Numbered from the stretch's first letter, positions 1 through 8,726 are shown. The stretch is 49,769 nt of DNA from Oscillospiraceae bacterium (GCA_022795735.1 JAAWHG010000007.1:1-49769), one strand, 5' to 3'. Numbers and translations are program-made. The notes: generated by a model not told the origin, from the letters alone.

Positions 1-103
1 GCTCTTTCTCGCCCTGATTGGGAGTCTATCCTTTTCCCTTCACCTCCGCCACAAAACTACATTTTTTCCTCGGCCTTTTTTTACATTTTATCACTGGCGC
101 TGA

Positions 104-289
104 CAATGTCCGTTTGCGGTACAGGAGGGCGTAAAGGTCTATTTGGATCAATCCCTGAAACGCTTTGAGACCGTCTTTCCGGCGGCCGGAAGCGCGAACT
201 CGGCCATTGAGCTGACCATCTCTGAGCTGGAGCAGTATACGCCAAAATCTGAATGGGTTGATGTCTGCAAGGGTTGGCAGAACGTCTGA
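104..289 (+). pseudogene. possible 3' gene fragment upstream of tepA
   Basis: A 61-codon open stretch in frame 2 ends at TGA 287-289 and reads like real protein (for example VYLDQSLKRFETVFPAAG near its start and EWVDVCKGWQNV at its end). It follows an in-frame stop at 101-103 and has no ATG. A TTG at about 144 lies 14 nt after an AGGAGG, which is too far for a good start. Frame 1 is open from base 1 to about 169, so this could be a frameshifted or decayed gene whose 5' part lies left of the window. I do not recognise the family. Confidence 0.25.
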
Positions 290-349
290 TTAAGAACCGC
301 TTTCCCGGGAAATACTACCCCAAAAGAAAGACATGGGGGAGGTACTTCT

Positions 350-1051
350 ATGGAACAGCAAGACGATAGCTCGCGGGAACAAGAGCTGTTAACCGAACTG
401 GGCGCGGCGACCACAAAGACCAGCAGGGGAACCATCTATACGCTGACCATCATCGGACAGATCGAGGGACATCAGGTTTTGCCGGACAACGTCAAGACCA
501 CCAAGTATGAACACGTTATGCCCCTGCTGGCCTCTATTGAGGAGAGCGACGAGATTGACGGCCTTCTGTTGCTGCTCAACACGGTGGGCGGTGACATTGA
601 GGCGGGGCTAGCCATTGCGGAGCTGATCTCGGGGATGAAAAAACCTACGGTCTCTCTGGTACTGGGCGGCGGACACTCCATCGGCGTCCCGCTGGCGGTG
701 TCGGCCAGAAAGAGCCTGATTGCGCCCTCGGCAGGGATGACCATCCATCCGGTACGCATTTCCGGGACGGTAGTGGGCGCTCCGGCCACCTATGAGTATT
801 TCAATAAGGTGCAGGAACGAATTGTGGAGTTTGTCACCTCCAATTCCCGCATTGGCCGTCAGGCGTTTTTGGACTATATGATGGCCACCGGCGAACTGGC
901 CTCCGACGTGGGGACGGTGATTTATGGCCGGGAGGCGGTGGCCTGCGGTCTGATTGATAAATTGGGAAATCTGGGCGACGCGCTGGATACCCTGCATCGC
1001 CTGATCGACCGGGGGAAAAACCGGACTGCGAAACAGCGTAAAACCGAATAA
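350..1051 (+). CDS. tepA: ClpP-class serine protease, TepA-like
   Basis: A 233-residue ClpP/crotonase-fold protein of the translocation-enhancing protein A (YmfB/TepA) type found in spore-forming Firmicutes. The core has the glycine-rich strand LLLLNTVGGDIEAG (about residues 77-90), the nucleophile loop GGGHSIGVPLA (Ser at about 111) and MTIHPVR with the putative catalytic His (about 133). There is no signal peptide or membrane segment, so it should act in the cytoplasm. In Bacillus the homologue sits beside spoIIIE and has been linked to degradation of sporulation proteins. ATG 350 follows GGGGGAGGT at good spacing. It is convergent with the radical SAM pair, and the two units share the hairpin at 1057-1094. 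The call is firm at family level; its substrate is unknown. Confidence 0.85.
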   Translation: MEQQDDSSREQELLTELGAATTKTSRGTIYTLTIIGQIEGHQVLPDNVKTTKYEHVMPLLASIEESDEIDGLLLLLNTVGGDIEAGLAIAELISGMKKPTVSLVLGGGHSIGVPLAVSARKSLIAPSAGMTIHPVRISGTVVGAPATYEYFNKVQERIVEFVTSNSRIGRQAFLDYMMATGELASDVGTVIYGREAVACGLIDKLGNLGDALDTLHRLIDRGKNRTAKQRKTE

Positions 1052-1056
1052 TGGAA

Positions 1057-1094
1057 CCGGCGCGTTGCAGAATCCGCATTCTGCAACGCGCCGG
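1057..1094. terminator. 17-bp perfect hairpin between convergent genes
   Basis: Arms 1057-1073 and 1078-1094 are perfectly complementary with a 4-nt loop (ccgc). The position between converging stop codons suggests a bidirectional terminator. The U-tracts are poor on both sides. The core GCGCGTTGCA also occurs in the hairpin at 4414-4442. Confidence 0.75.
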
Positions 1095-1100
1095 TGTTCA

Positions 1101-1760
1101 TTATCGAAAAACGTTGAAGTTTTCGTCATAAAGCGCTAAGCGTCTGCTTTTGGCAAAATCAGGGGCGTATTTCGGAAGATAGGTTCCAATAGCCTTGACC
1201 AGCAAATCCGGGTTGAGCGGCGGATTCTGCGCCTGGACAACAGCTTCGAGAATCACGCGTTGTTCGCCGGCAATCCGGACTTCCAGACTGTGAAGCATTG
1301 GGATAATGTCAATCTGGGTCAAGCCGCTTTTGGATTTTTTCTCTACAACGAGCGTTTCCTGCGCAAAGAGAGCCGTCAACGCGGCGGACAGTCCATCCGG
1401 GAGGCCGTTGTCATATTCCAAAACAGTTTCCACCCGAAGCCAAGCCAGCTCCTTCAGATTTTTCTGCCCCCGGTAGGCTTCCAGGCATCGGACACCGGCG
1501 GGGAGGACTAGGTTGAGACGTTCCGGCAAGCTGTCCAGGGAATCATCTGGTCCGTCCAGCTCAAATTCTAAAATCTCACACTCGCTTGACGTCCCAACGG
1601 AAAGCGGCAAGGCAATGGAGACATAAGCGTGAGGATTGAAGCCCTCGGTGTGCCGTACCTGTAACCCGGCCCTGCGAAATGCCCGCTGAAAGACCCGCAT
1701 GAGATCGAGATGAGAAATCCAAATGCCGTTACCACTTTTTTCAAACAGCATCCTAAGCAT
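1101..1760 (-). CDS. TIGR03936 radical SAM-linked protein (DUF2344)
   Basis: 219 residues matching the DUF2344/TIGR03936 family, recognisable from the N-terminus (KSGNGIWISHLDLMRVFQRA, then GLQVRHTEGFNPHAYVSIALP). Members almost always follow or fuse to a TIGR03960 radical SAM protein, as here: its ATG (1760) overlaps the last 8 nt of that gene, which implies translational coupling. GGAGGA sits 8 nt upstream of ATG 1760, so this start is preferred over ATG 1751. The biochemical role is not established; the pair is usually assumed to act together in an RNA or protein modification. No membrane segment is seen. Confidence 0.88.
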   Translation of the reverse strand: MLRMLFEKSGNGIWISHLDLMRVFQRAFRRAGLQVRHTEGFNPHAYVSIALPLSVGTSSECEILEFELDGPDDSLDSLPERLNLVLPAGVRCLEAYRGQKNLKELAWLRVETVLEYDNGLPDGLSAALTALFAQETLVVEKKSKSGLTQIDIIPMLHSLEVRIAGEQRVILEAVVQAQNPPLNPDLLVKAIGTYLPKYAPDFAKSRRLALYDENFNVFR

Positions 1761-3582
1761 CGCACACGTCCTCCCGGTTCAGCTTGTTTGCGCCACATCC
1801 GGAGCAGGCGGCCCGGCAGTCCGGCGTAATCTCAGAACGATAGGCCCGTTCCCGTTCGCTCCATAGGAAATCGCGGTCTACGCTTGCGGAAATGGTCTGC
1901 CAGGGCAGCAGTTCATCCTTTCCGATGGCGCGGGTGTAGAAGCTGGGATCAATCCCACAGCGTTGGAAAGCATCCAGCCATAAGTCATAGCGGAAATACT
2001 CGTCCCAGGCGTCCAGACGCGCGCCATTTTGAACGGCTTGCTCCAGAACGGCGCCAAGCCTGCGGTCTCCGCGCGCCAAAACCGCTTCTAAACGGCTTAA
2101 ATCAGGCGCGTGCCACTTGTAATCCACACTTTTGGCGTAAAGGTGCTCCTTGAGCAAACGCTGACGGCGGGTGTACTCCTCTGGCGGAATTTGCGCTTCC
2201 CATTGAAAGGGGGTGAACGGCTTTGGGACAAAGTAAGCGGTGGCGACGCTGATTTTACATCCCCGCTTACGGTTGGTGGCCTTGGCGCGCCAGGTTTGGA
2301 GAATCTTATACACCAGGTCGGCAATCCCAAGCACATCCTCGTCGGTTTCAGTGGGGAGGCCCAACATAAAGTAGAGCTTTACACTGCTCCAACCGCCCTC
2401 AAAGGCGACGGCGCAGGTCTCCAAAATTTCCGCCTCGGTCACATTTTTGTTGATTGCGTCCCGAAGACGCTGCGTCCCAGCCTCCGGCGCGAAGGTCAGG
2501 CCGCTCTTGCGGACCTTCTGCACCTTCATCATCAGCTCTCGAGAGAAATTGTCGGCCCGGAGAGAGGGGAGAGAGAGATTGATCTTTCGGGGATTGCAGT
2601 AATCCAGCAGACGGTCGGTCAGGGGGCCTAATTCCTTGTAGTCGGAGGTGGAAAGGCTGGAAAGCGTGATTTCATGGCTGCCTGAGTTGGAGAGGACTTC
2701 CTCGGCTTGCGCGGTGAGGACATCCGCACGCCGCCGCCGCACCGGCCGATAGGTGAATCCAGCCTGACAGAAGCGGCAGCCCCGGATACAGCCACGAAAC
2801 AGTTCGAGGTTGCAGCGGTCGTGGACAATTTCCGTTGAGGGGACCAAGTCGTGAACGGGGTAAAAGGCTTGATCCAAATCGTGTACAATCCGTTTGGTTA
2901 CGACAGCCGGCGCGCCGTCTTTGGGGGTAATGGCGCGAAGCGTACCGTCTTCATGATAGGCGTGGTCATAGAGAGAAGGGACATAAACGCCTTCAATTTT
3001 GGAAACGGCTAACAGAAAGCGCTCTTTTTCCCATCCCCCGGCTTTGGCCGCAGCGTAGAGCTCCAGGATTTCCACCGTGCTCTCCTCACCCTCTCCGAGG
3101 GAGAAAAAGTCGATGAAGTCAGCCAGCGGCTCCGGATTATACATACAGGCGCCGCCCGCAAATACAATGTTTTTTAAACCGGTACGTTCGGCGGCATGCA
3201 GCGGCACTTGAGCCAGATTCAGCATATTGAGCACATTGGCATAGCTCATCTCATAGCCGATGGTGAAGGCAATCAAGTCAAAATCCTTCACCGGCCGGTG
3301 GCTCTCCAAAGCCCAGAGGGGGATATTCCGGGCGCGCAGTTCCGCTTCCATGTCCCCCCAGGGCGCAAAGACACGTTGGCACCAGACGCGGGGCATCCGG
3401 TTCATCACACCGTAGAGAATCCGCATCCCAATGTTGGACATACCGATTTCATAGGTATCCGGGAAGCAGAAAGCAACCTGTACCTCCGCGTCCTCTTTGA
3501 CAATTTGGTTGTACTCACCGCCGACATATCGTGCGGGCTTTTGCACTCTTGGCAGAATGCGTTCCATCATTGGTGTCAGCAT
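1753..3582 (-). CDS. TIGR03960 family B12-binding-type radical SAM protein
   Basis: 609 residues. The N-terminal third resembles the B12-binding-like domain of this family (VQVAFCFPDTYEIGMSNIGM). The radical SAM core carries the 4Fe-4S motif in RGCIRGCRFCQAGF (CxxxCxxC), followed by the TIM-barrel-like stretch LTFAPEAGTQRLRDAINKN. The C-terminus ends in a Cys-rich tail (CRAACSGCGANK). ATG 3582 is chosen although an in-frame ATG exists at 3621: it begins 2 nt after the upstream stop (3584) and the 609-residue length fits the family, while the longer form would overlap the upstream gene by 38 nt. It is co-transcribed with the DUF2344 partner. Substrate unknown. Confidence 0.9.
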   Translation of the reverse strand: MLTPMMERILPRVQKPARYVGGEYNQIVKEDAEVQVAFCFPDTYEIGMSNIGMRILYGVMNRMPRVWCQRVFAPWGDMEAELRARNIPLWALESHRPVKDFDLIAFTIGYEMSYANVLNMLNLAQVPLHAAERTGLKNIVFAGGACMYNPEPLADFIDFFSLGEGEESTVEILELYAAAKAGGWEKERFLLAVSKIEGVYVPSLYDHAYHEDGTLRAITPKDGAPAVVTKRIVHDLDQAFYPVHDLVPSTEIVHDRCNLELFRGCIRGCRFCQAGFTYRPVRRRRADVLTAQAEEVLSNSGSHEITLSSLSTSDYKELGPLTDRLLDYCNPRKINLSLPSLRADNFSRELMMKVQKVRKSGLTFAPEAGTQRLRDAINKNVTEAEILETCAVAFEGGWSSVKLYFMLGLPTETDEDVLGIADLVYKILQTWRAKATNRKRGCKISVATAYFVPKPFTPFQWEAQIPPEEYTRRQRLLKEHLYAKSVDYKWHAPDLSRLEAVLARGDRRLGAVLEQAVQNGARLDAWDEYFRYDLWLDAFQRCGIDPSFYTRAIGKDELLPWQTISASVDRDFLWSERERAYRSEITPDCRAACSGCGANKLNREDVCDA

Positions 3583-3583
3583 T

Positions 3584-4147
3584 TTACATCTCTTTTCTTG
3601 GAAAAAGATCAAGTCCCACACGCAGTAGGATTAGGGCGGCTGTTAAAATAGGCCAAAAGCCGCCGTGTAAGACAATCCCTGCCCAGAGCGACAGGATTGC
3701 AATTCCCAGGCCCAAAAGGATAGAAATAAGCAGCATAATCTTTTCCGCCCTCGCGCTTCCAACCCAAAGCGTCAGCGCGGCGGAAAGGGCGCGGCCTCCG
3801 TCCAGTGCGGGGAAGGGCAGCAGATTAAAGAGGGCCAGCAGGAGGGAGAACGCGGCAAGCTTGGGCCAAAGCCGTCCAACTGGCAATAACAGCAGATTGG
3901 CTGCCGGTCCTGCCAAGGCGCAAATAAACTCCTGGCGGCAATTCATGGGACCGGTTTCCAAGACGGCCCCGCCCAATCGAAGACGCAGACGCCGGGGAGG
4001 GATGTCCAGCAGAATCAACGCCGTGATGTGTCCCATTTCATGAAAGACAGTCGCGACGCAAAAGGGAAGGAAACAGCCGATAGGATTGACGTAAAATAAT
4101 AGCGCAATCAGCAGCGCCCAACCGGGTCCCACGTCAAGGAAGCCCAT
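3584..4147 (-). CDS. M50 family site-2-type protease, SpoIVFB-like
   Basis: 187 residues, very hydrophobic with several membrane helices. The zinc motif HEMGH (HExxH) lies in a helix near residues 35-39, and the second motif FPALDGGRAL (NxxPxxDGG type) supplies the third ligand. This architecture matches SpoIVFB, the intramembrane protease that processes pro-sigma-K during sporulation. ATG 4147 (preceded by GGTGGAG at 4-5 nt) overlaps the end of the upstream gene by 14 nt. An in-frame ATG at 4231 would add 28 residues inside that gene and is less likely. Position directly before TIGR03960 is a typical clostridial arrangement. The family call is strong; the sigma-K role is by homology only. 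Confidence 0.85.
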   Translation of the reverse strand: MGFLDVGPGWALLIALLFYVNPIGCFLPFCVATVFHEMGHITALILLDIPPRRLRLRLGGAVLETGPMNCRQEFICALAGPAANLLLLPVGRLWPKLAAFSLLLALFNLLPFPALDGGRALSAALTLWVGSARAEKIMLLISILLGLGIAILSLWAGIVLHGGFWPILTAALILLRVGLDLFPRKEM

Positions 4148-4355
4148 AGCGCTCCACCCAAAGCACGGGAACGGTTTCGCCAAATCCCTGTTCCATCCAC
4201 ATGTCCAACGCGGCAAATGCGGCTGCGACACGGTTGTCCTCCGGACCCGTCATCCAGCGTCCTACGACCTCGGTGCCCTGGGGATACCAGAGCCTGCCAC
4301 AGACAGCTGCTGCGGCGATCACGGCAATCAGCAGCCGCTTTTTCCATACCGCCAT
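4134..4355 (-). CDS. small single-pass membrane protein upstream of SpoIVFB-like protease
   Basis: 73 residues: a basic N-terminus (MAVWKKR), one membrane helix (LLIAVIAAAAVCG), then an acidic and aromatic extracytoplasmic tail ending WVERYGLP. ATG 4355 follows GGAGGTGG. A GTG at 4364 lies within that ribosome binding site and is less likely. Overlap with the protease gene implies coupling. In Bacillus the protease partner SpoIVFA is also encoded directly upstream and is a single-pass protein, so this may be a reduced functional analogue. That is inference from position only: no M23-like domain is present, and no similarity to SpoIVFA can be read from the sequence. Confidence 0.6.
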   Translation of the reverse strand: MAVWKKRLLIAVIAAAAVCGRLWYPQGTEVVGRWMTGPEDNRVAAAFAALDMWMEQGFGETVPVLWVERYGLP

Positions 4356-4413
4356 GCGAACCACCTCCGACCCACATTATGCGGAGACCGGTGGCGGATA
4401 GACGCGAAAACAA

Positions 4414-4442
4414 AGCGCGTTGCAGGAGTTTTGCAACGCGCT
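4414..4442 (-). terminator. terminator of the LRR gene
   Basis: Arms AGCGCGTTGCA (4414-4424) and TGCAACGCGCT (4432-4442) flank a 7-nt loop. On the minus strand the stem is followed by TTTGTTTTC, 10 nt after the stop of the LRR gene. It shares its stem core with the hairpin at 1057-1094. Confidence 0.8.
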
Positions 4443-4451
4443 CGTTTGTTT

Positions 4452-6152
4452 CTACGCATTACCGTCCTCTGTGGAGTCTTCTTCGGGGGGCGCTTCATAG
4501 GTGGGATCGTAGTTCACAATCACATCCAGCTTTAACAGCTCATCCACCGTGCCGGATACCGCATTGGCAAAGGCGTCTACCTGTACAAGAGTTGGGCACT
4601 CTAACAGCGGGGATAGATCAGTGATACGGTTGTAGTCCATGCTGACATAGTTCAGATAGGGGAGGCCCTTCAATCCGTTCAAATCTGGGATGCTGTTATA
4701 ATTCAGCGAAATGCGATTCAGGGAGGTGGCCTTTGAGAAGTCGGGAAGAACTTCAACGGTGTTGTGGTCGGCAAGGAGGGTACCCAATTCGGTAAGGGAG
4801 GACAGTGGGGTCAGATCAGAAATCTGGTTGTTGGAGACATCGACCAATTTCAAGGCTGTGCAGCCGCTCAAGACGTTTACATCGGTCAGCTTGTTGGCGG
4901 AGGCTGTCAGGGCGGCAAGATTGGCTTTCCCTTCCAGAGGCGCAAGGGTTGCAATCCGGTTGGAGGCGATGTCCAATAGCTCCAGATTATCCAACGCGAC
5001 CAGCGGGGAAATGGAGGAGAGGGTGTTGGTGCCGAGATAAACTTCACGCAGAGCAGTCATGCCCTGTAAGGCATCCACGTCGCCGATCGCGTTGTTGGAA
5101 AGGTCAAGCACCTCCAAAGTGGTCAGCGGGGCGAGGGCGGACACATTGGTGAGAGCGCAGCCGCTAAGCTTTAATTCTTTGAGCTTAGGGAGGGAAGAAA
5201 TGGCGGAGAGCACACTGTTGGAGATGGTGCAGCCGGAGAGATCCAAGGACTCCAATCCTGTTAATTCGGAGAGTACCGTTAAATCGACGCCGCTGGCATC
5301 ATTGAGAATGAGCGCGTTCAACGTTTTGCAGGAGGTCAAATCGCTCAAATCCATGGTGTCGGCAGGGAGAGTCAGTGTGGCCAGGCCCCAAAGCTCATTG
5401 CTCATAATCGGGTCGCCTGCTGGTTTGTCCAAAACCTCGTGTACCGCACGGGAAACGAAAGCGTCCTGGAAGCTGATTTCCCGAATAATACCGCCAATGG
5501 TATAGGTGGCGGAAACCGGCGTGCTGACCAAACCGTCCTCTGAAACGGTAACGGCGATTGCGGTTGTCTCCCCTTCCTCCAGCGTAACAGGCCCAGCGTA
5601 AAGGTCTTTTTCCAGGGAGGGGAAATCACCGTCCAGCGCCAAGCAGGCGATCCCGCCACTATAGCTGAGGGAAACATCCAGCAAATCCGTGTATTCGCCT
5701 GTCTCCGGTGAGAGCTGGGGCGGGGCGGGGCGGAGCTCGTTTAGCTGCCGCCGGACATTTTCGTTTGCGGTGCGGCTGAGCATCTGCTCGGCATCCAGCA
5801 GCTTGTCCTGAGCGACGTAAGTTCTGGAGAGCTCCAGATATAGCTCCGAGTTTTCCGGGTCGTTGGTGATGGCGCTGACCAGGGTGTACTCGGCTTTGGT
5901 ATAGTTGCCGTCCTGCGCATAGGCGTCGGCTAAATCAATGGCGATTTGGCTGTCATCCGGGGTGAGGGACCAGGCGTAGCGATACCAGCGGATGGCGCTC
6001 CGGCTACGTCCGGCGGCTGCCGCATTTTGCGCTTGCCGCAGGCAAAATGAACTGCTCAGGTCGGGGCGGTAGGAGAGGAAAAACCAGGCGGATACCACCA
6101 GCAGGACTGCAATTAAAAGCAGTGGGATTAGTATTTTTAACGCACGTATCAT
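4452..6152 (-). CDS. membrane-anchored TPR / leucine-rich-repeat protein
   Basis: 566 residues. An N-terminal membrane helix (about 7-28) is followed by TPR-like helices (about 38-135: SAIRWYRYAWSLTPDD, YTKAEYTLVSAITNDPEN, LYLELSRTYVAQDKLLDAEQ). A beta domain of about 80 residues (147-220; VTLEEGETTAIAVTVSEDG) resembles the chitobiase/FN3-like repeat domain. About ten internalin-type LRRs follow from 255 (LESLDLSGCTISN, LEVLDLSNNAIGDVDAL, LELLDIASNRIATLAPL). The tail is acidic (EEDSTEDGNA). It probably faces the outside or forespore side as a protein-binding scaffold; no enzymatic motif is seen. ATG 6152 follows GGAG at 7 nt. A consensus promoter lies just upstream and a terminator just downstream, so it is monocistronic. 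Confidence 0.8.
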   Translation of the reverse strand: MIRALKILIPLLLIAVLLVVSAWFFLSYRPDLSSSFCLRQAQNAAAAGRSRSAIRWYRYAWSLTPDDSQIAIDLADAYAQDGNYTKAEYTLVSAITNDPENSELYLELSRTYVAQDKLLDAEQMLSRTANENVRRQLNELRPAPPQLSPETGEYTDLLDVSLSYSGGIACLALDGDFPSLEKDLYAGPVTLEEGETTAIAVTVSEDGLVSTPVSATYTIGGIIREISFQDAFVSRAVHEVLDKPAGDPIMSNELWGLATLTLPADTMDLSDLTSCKTLNALILNDASGVDLTVLSELTGLESLDLSGCTISNSVLSAISSLPKLKELKLSGCALTNVSALAPLTTLEVLDLSNNAIGDVDALQGMTALREVYLGTNTLSSISPLVALDNLELLDIASNRIATLAPLEGKANLAALTASANKLTDVNVLSGCTALKLVDVSNNQISDLTPLSSLTELGTLLADHNTVEVLPDFSKATSLNRISLNYNSIPDLNGLKGLPYLNYVSMDYNRITDLSPLLECPTLVQVDAFANAVSGTVDELLKLDVIVNYDPTYEAPPEEDSTEDGNA

Positions 6153-6188
6153 CTGGCGTCTCCATTTCTTTCCTAAGATATAGACAAT

Positions 6189-6217
6189 ATTATAACGACG
6201 CCGTCGAAGACTGTCAA
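6189..6217 (-). promoter_or_regulatory. sigma-A promoter of the LRR gene
   Basis: On the minus strand TTGACA (6217-6212), a 17-nt spacer and TATAAT (6194-6189) match the consensus exactly, 37 nt upstream of the LRR start. Confidence 0.85.
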
Positions 6218-6224
6218 GGTTGCA

Positions 6225-7601
6225 TTAACGAGACTCCAGCGGAATATAATTATGATGCTGGAAGATTGCCTTGTACGCCGGGCGCATGATTCTACCGCCG
6301 GTGAAGACCTCTTCAAGCCGGTGGGCGCACCAGCCGGTGATGCGGGCCAGGGCAAAAACCGGGGTAAAAAGCTCCTGCGGAATGTGGAGCATTTTATAGA
6401 CCAGGCCCGAGTACATATCCACATTGGCGCACATGATTTTTGGGTTTCCGGTGACCTCCTCAAAAACGCCGGGGGTCAGCCGTTCAATTGATTCCATGAG
6501 TTCCAGCTCAGGAAGCAATCCTGTTTTCTCAGCCAAGGAGCGGGCATATTTTTTCAGCATCACAGCGCGGGGATCGGAGAGGGTGTAGACGGCGTGGCCC
6601 ATACCATAGACCAAGCCGGAGTGGTCGCCAACCTCTTTTTTCAGGATCAGGCGGAGATAGTCAGCCACCTCGCCGTCGTCCTTCCAATCATGGACGGCTT
6701 CTTTAATCTCGTTAAACTGACGCATGACCTGACTGTTTGCGCCGCCGTGTTTGGGACCCTTGAGGGAACCCACGGCCGCCGAGATGGCGGAATAGGTGTC
6801 TGTACCAGTGGAGGAAAGGACGCGGCATGTGAACGTGGAGTTGTTGCCGCCGCCGTGCTCAGCGTGGGCCACCAGGCACAGGTCGAGCAGCCGGGCCTCC
6901 TCAGGGGTATATTGCTTGTTCGAACGGATGGCCCGCAGGAAGTTTTCCGCGATGGACAGGCCCCGGACCGGGCGGTGCAGATATAGGCTTTTCTCGTCAA
7001 AGTAGTGCCGTTTCACCGCGTAGGAGTGGGCTATAATGGTGGGGAAGCGGGCGATGAGCTGAACGCATTGGCTCACCATATTTTCCAGGGAGGTACAATC
7101 CGGGTCCGGATCAGCGGAATACAGGGCGAGTACGGCACGGCCCAACTGGTTCATCACGTCGCGGGTCGGATGTTTGAGAATCATATCCTCCGTGAAGTTG
7201 TTAGGCAGGGGCATATGGTCATAGAGAAAATTTTTGAAGCGTTCCAGTTCAGCAGCGTTTGGCAGTTTGCGCAGGAGAAGCAAATAAGCAACCTCCTCAA
7301 AACCAAAGCGGCCTTCCTGCTGGTAACCTTCAATGAGATCGGTCACATTGTAGCCGCTGTAGGAGAGCTGGCCCTCCATGGGGATGCGCTCGCCGTCCAG
7401 AATTGAGTAGCCGATTACGCTGCCGACTTGGGTGTAACCGACCATGACGCCGGTGCCGTCGGCGTTGCGCAGGCCGCGCTTGACGTCCAGGTCGCCGCGC
7501 ATCATTTTGGACAAGGTGTCCTTGTTACTGCGGCCAACGTCGGTATAAAGCTGGCGGATGAACTCCATGTCCTCCTCCAGGTTAATATGCTGATGTTCCA
7601 T
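6225..7601 (-). CDS. citrate / 2-methylcitrate synthase
   Basis: 458 residues, type II (Si-) citrate synthase fold. The catalytic region shows VAHAEHGGGNNSTFTCR (His of the first helix), GSLKGPKHGGAN (His that binds oxaloacetate) and YGMGHAVYTLSDPRA (second active-site His), with a C-terminal ITGWCAHRLEE segment. It condenses acetyl-CoA (or propionyl-CoA) with oxaloacetate at the entry to the TCA cycle or glutamate synthesis. ATG 7601 follows GGAGGTGAACCGA; an ATG at 7616 overlaps the promoter side and lacks a good RBS. It stands alone under the promoter at 7635-7663. The citrate versus methylcitrate preference cannot be decided from sequence alone. Confidence 0.92.
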   Translation of the reverse strand: MEHQHINLEEDMEFIRQLYTDVGRSNKDTLSKMMRGDLDVKRGLRNADGTGVMVGYTQVGSVIGYSILDGERIPMEGQLSYSGYNVTDLIEGYQQEGRFGFEEVAYLLLLRKLPNAAELERFKNFLYDHMPLPNNFTEDMILKHPTRDVMNQLGRAVLALYSADPDPDCTSLENMVSQCVQLIARFPTIIAHSYAVKRHYFDEKSLYLHRPVRGLSIAENFLRAIRSNKQYTPEEARLLDLCLVAHAEHGGGNNSTFTCRVLSSTGTDTYSAISAAVGSLKGPKHGGANSQVMRQFNEIKEAVHDWKDDGEVADYLRLILKKEVGDHSGLVYGMGHAVYTLSDPRAVMLKKYARSLAEKTGLLPELELMESIERLTPGVFEEVTGNPKIMCANVDMYSGLVYKMLHIPQELFTPVFALARITGWCAHRLEEVFTGGRIMRPAYKAIFQHHNYIPLESR

Positions 7602-7634
7602 TCGGTTCACCTCCAAATCATATAGCTGTTAAAC

Positions 7635-7663
7635 ATTATAACAAAATAGACAGGATTCGTCAA
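7635..7663 (-). promoter_or_regulatory. sigma-A promoter of citrate synthase
   Basis: On the minus strand TTGACG, a 17-nt spacer and TATAAT (ATTATA at 7635-7640 on the plus strand) lie 34 nt upstream of the start codon. Confidence 0.85.
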
Positions 7664-7694
7664 TCAATTTTGTGAAAACAGGAGAGGAATTCGT

Positions 7695-8726
7695 ATGAAG
7701 AGAACAATTTTGGCAAGCTTTGTTGCGGCGGGAGGAATGGTTCTGCTGACGTTGAATCTGCTGTCTCCGGTACCATTGCCGTCCGGAACAGGGGAGGAGA
7801 CTGCGAAAGCGCCAGTGCAGAAGGAAACATCGCCCATCGAGGAGACGTTCCCGGTGGAAAGCAGGCAAAAAACGGAGGAAATGCAGCAGTCTTGGGACGA
7901 AACGCATAGCGTTGCCCTGCTTTGCGATGAAGAGGTCAAAATGATACGACTGGACGATTATCTCACCGGAGTAGTTCTGGCGGAGATGCCGCCCTCCTTT
8001 GAGCCGGAAGCATTGGCGGCCCAGGCTGTGGCGGCGCGGACGCTGACCTGCCGGCGGCTCGGGTCTCCCAAGCACGACCGTGCGGCGGTCTGCGCACAGT
8101 CCTCCTGCTGTCAGGCGTATATCAGTGAAGAAGCGGCGCGGGAAAAGTACGGCGAAGATTGGTCCAAGTGGCAGGAAAAAGTCAGGGCGGCGGTCGAAAA
8201 GACCGACGGATTGACAATCCGTTATCAGGGGGAGCTAATCGACGCGGTTTACTTCTCCAGCGCCGGTGGCGCAACCGAAAAGGCGGCGGCAGTCTGGGGT
8301 GGGGAGGTCCCATATCTCCAATCGGTGGAAAGTCCTGACGCGGAGGAGCGCTTCACAGCAGAGGTACGTATCTCCAAAGAGGAATTTCGAGCGGCCATTC
8401 TCCAGGAGACGCCGGATGCCCGGCTGGATGGCGGGCCGGCAGGCTGGTTCGGCGCGGCGTACCGGACAGAAGGCGGCGGCGTAGAACGGATTAAAATTGG
8501 CGGAATCGACTATAGCGGCGTGCTGCTGCGGAAGCTTTTTTCGCTGCGTTCCACAAACTTTACTGTTGCAGTAGAGGAAGACGAAATCCTCTTTGTGACC
8601 TACGGAAACGGACACAGGGTCGGCATGAGCCAGTACGGCGCGCAGGCGATGGCCCTGGAGGGAGCCGGATTTCAAGAGATTCTGACGCACTATTATCAGG
8701 GGGTGAACGTGCAAGAAAACGCTTGA
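7695..8726 (+). CDS. spoIID: stage II sporulation protein D, SpoIID/LytB family
   Basis: 343 residues. An N-terminal membrane anchor (about 4-25) is followed by a Ser/Glu-rich linker and the SpoIID domain: DDYLTGVVLAEMPPSF, then EALAAQAVAARTLT (about 95-127), VYFSSAGGATE (about 189-199) and the C-terminal signature GNGHRVGMSQYGAQAMA. SpoIID is the lytic transglycosylase of the DMP complex that thins septal peptidoglycan during engulfment, together with SpoIIP and SpoIIM. ATG 7695 follows AGGAGAGG. It is divergent from citrate synthase and ends before the shared hairpin at 8802. The SpoIID identity rests on full-length domain organisation; LytB-type amidase enhancers share this domain. Confidence 0.9.
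   Translation: MKRTILASFVAAGGMVLLTLNLLSPVPLPSGTGEETAKAPVQKETSPIEETFPVESRQKTEEMQQSWDETHSVALLCDEEVKMIRLDDYLTGVVLAEMPPSFEPEALAAQAVAARTLTCRRLGSPKHDRAAVCAQSSCCQAYISEEAAREKYGEDWSKWQEKVRAAVEKTDGLTIRYQGELIDAVYFSSAGGATEKAAAVWGGEVPYLQSVESPDAEERFTAEVRISKEEFRAAILQETPDARLDGGPAGWFGAAYRTEGGGVERIKIGGIDYSGVLLRKLFSLRSTNFTVAVEEDEILFVTYGNGHRVGMSQYGAQAMALEGAGFQEILTHYYQGVNVQENA

Noticed and set aside
3583..3621. Longer start for the TIGR03960 protein at 3621
   Set aside because: It would overlap the upstream protease gene by 38 nt and adds residues not typical of the family.
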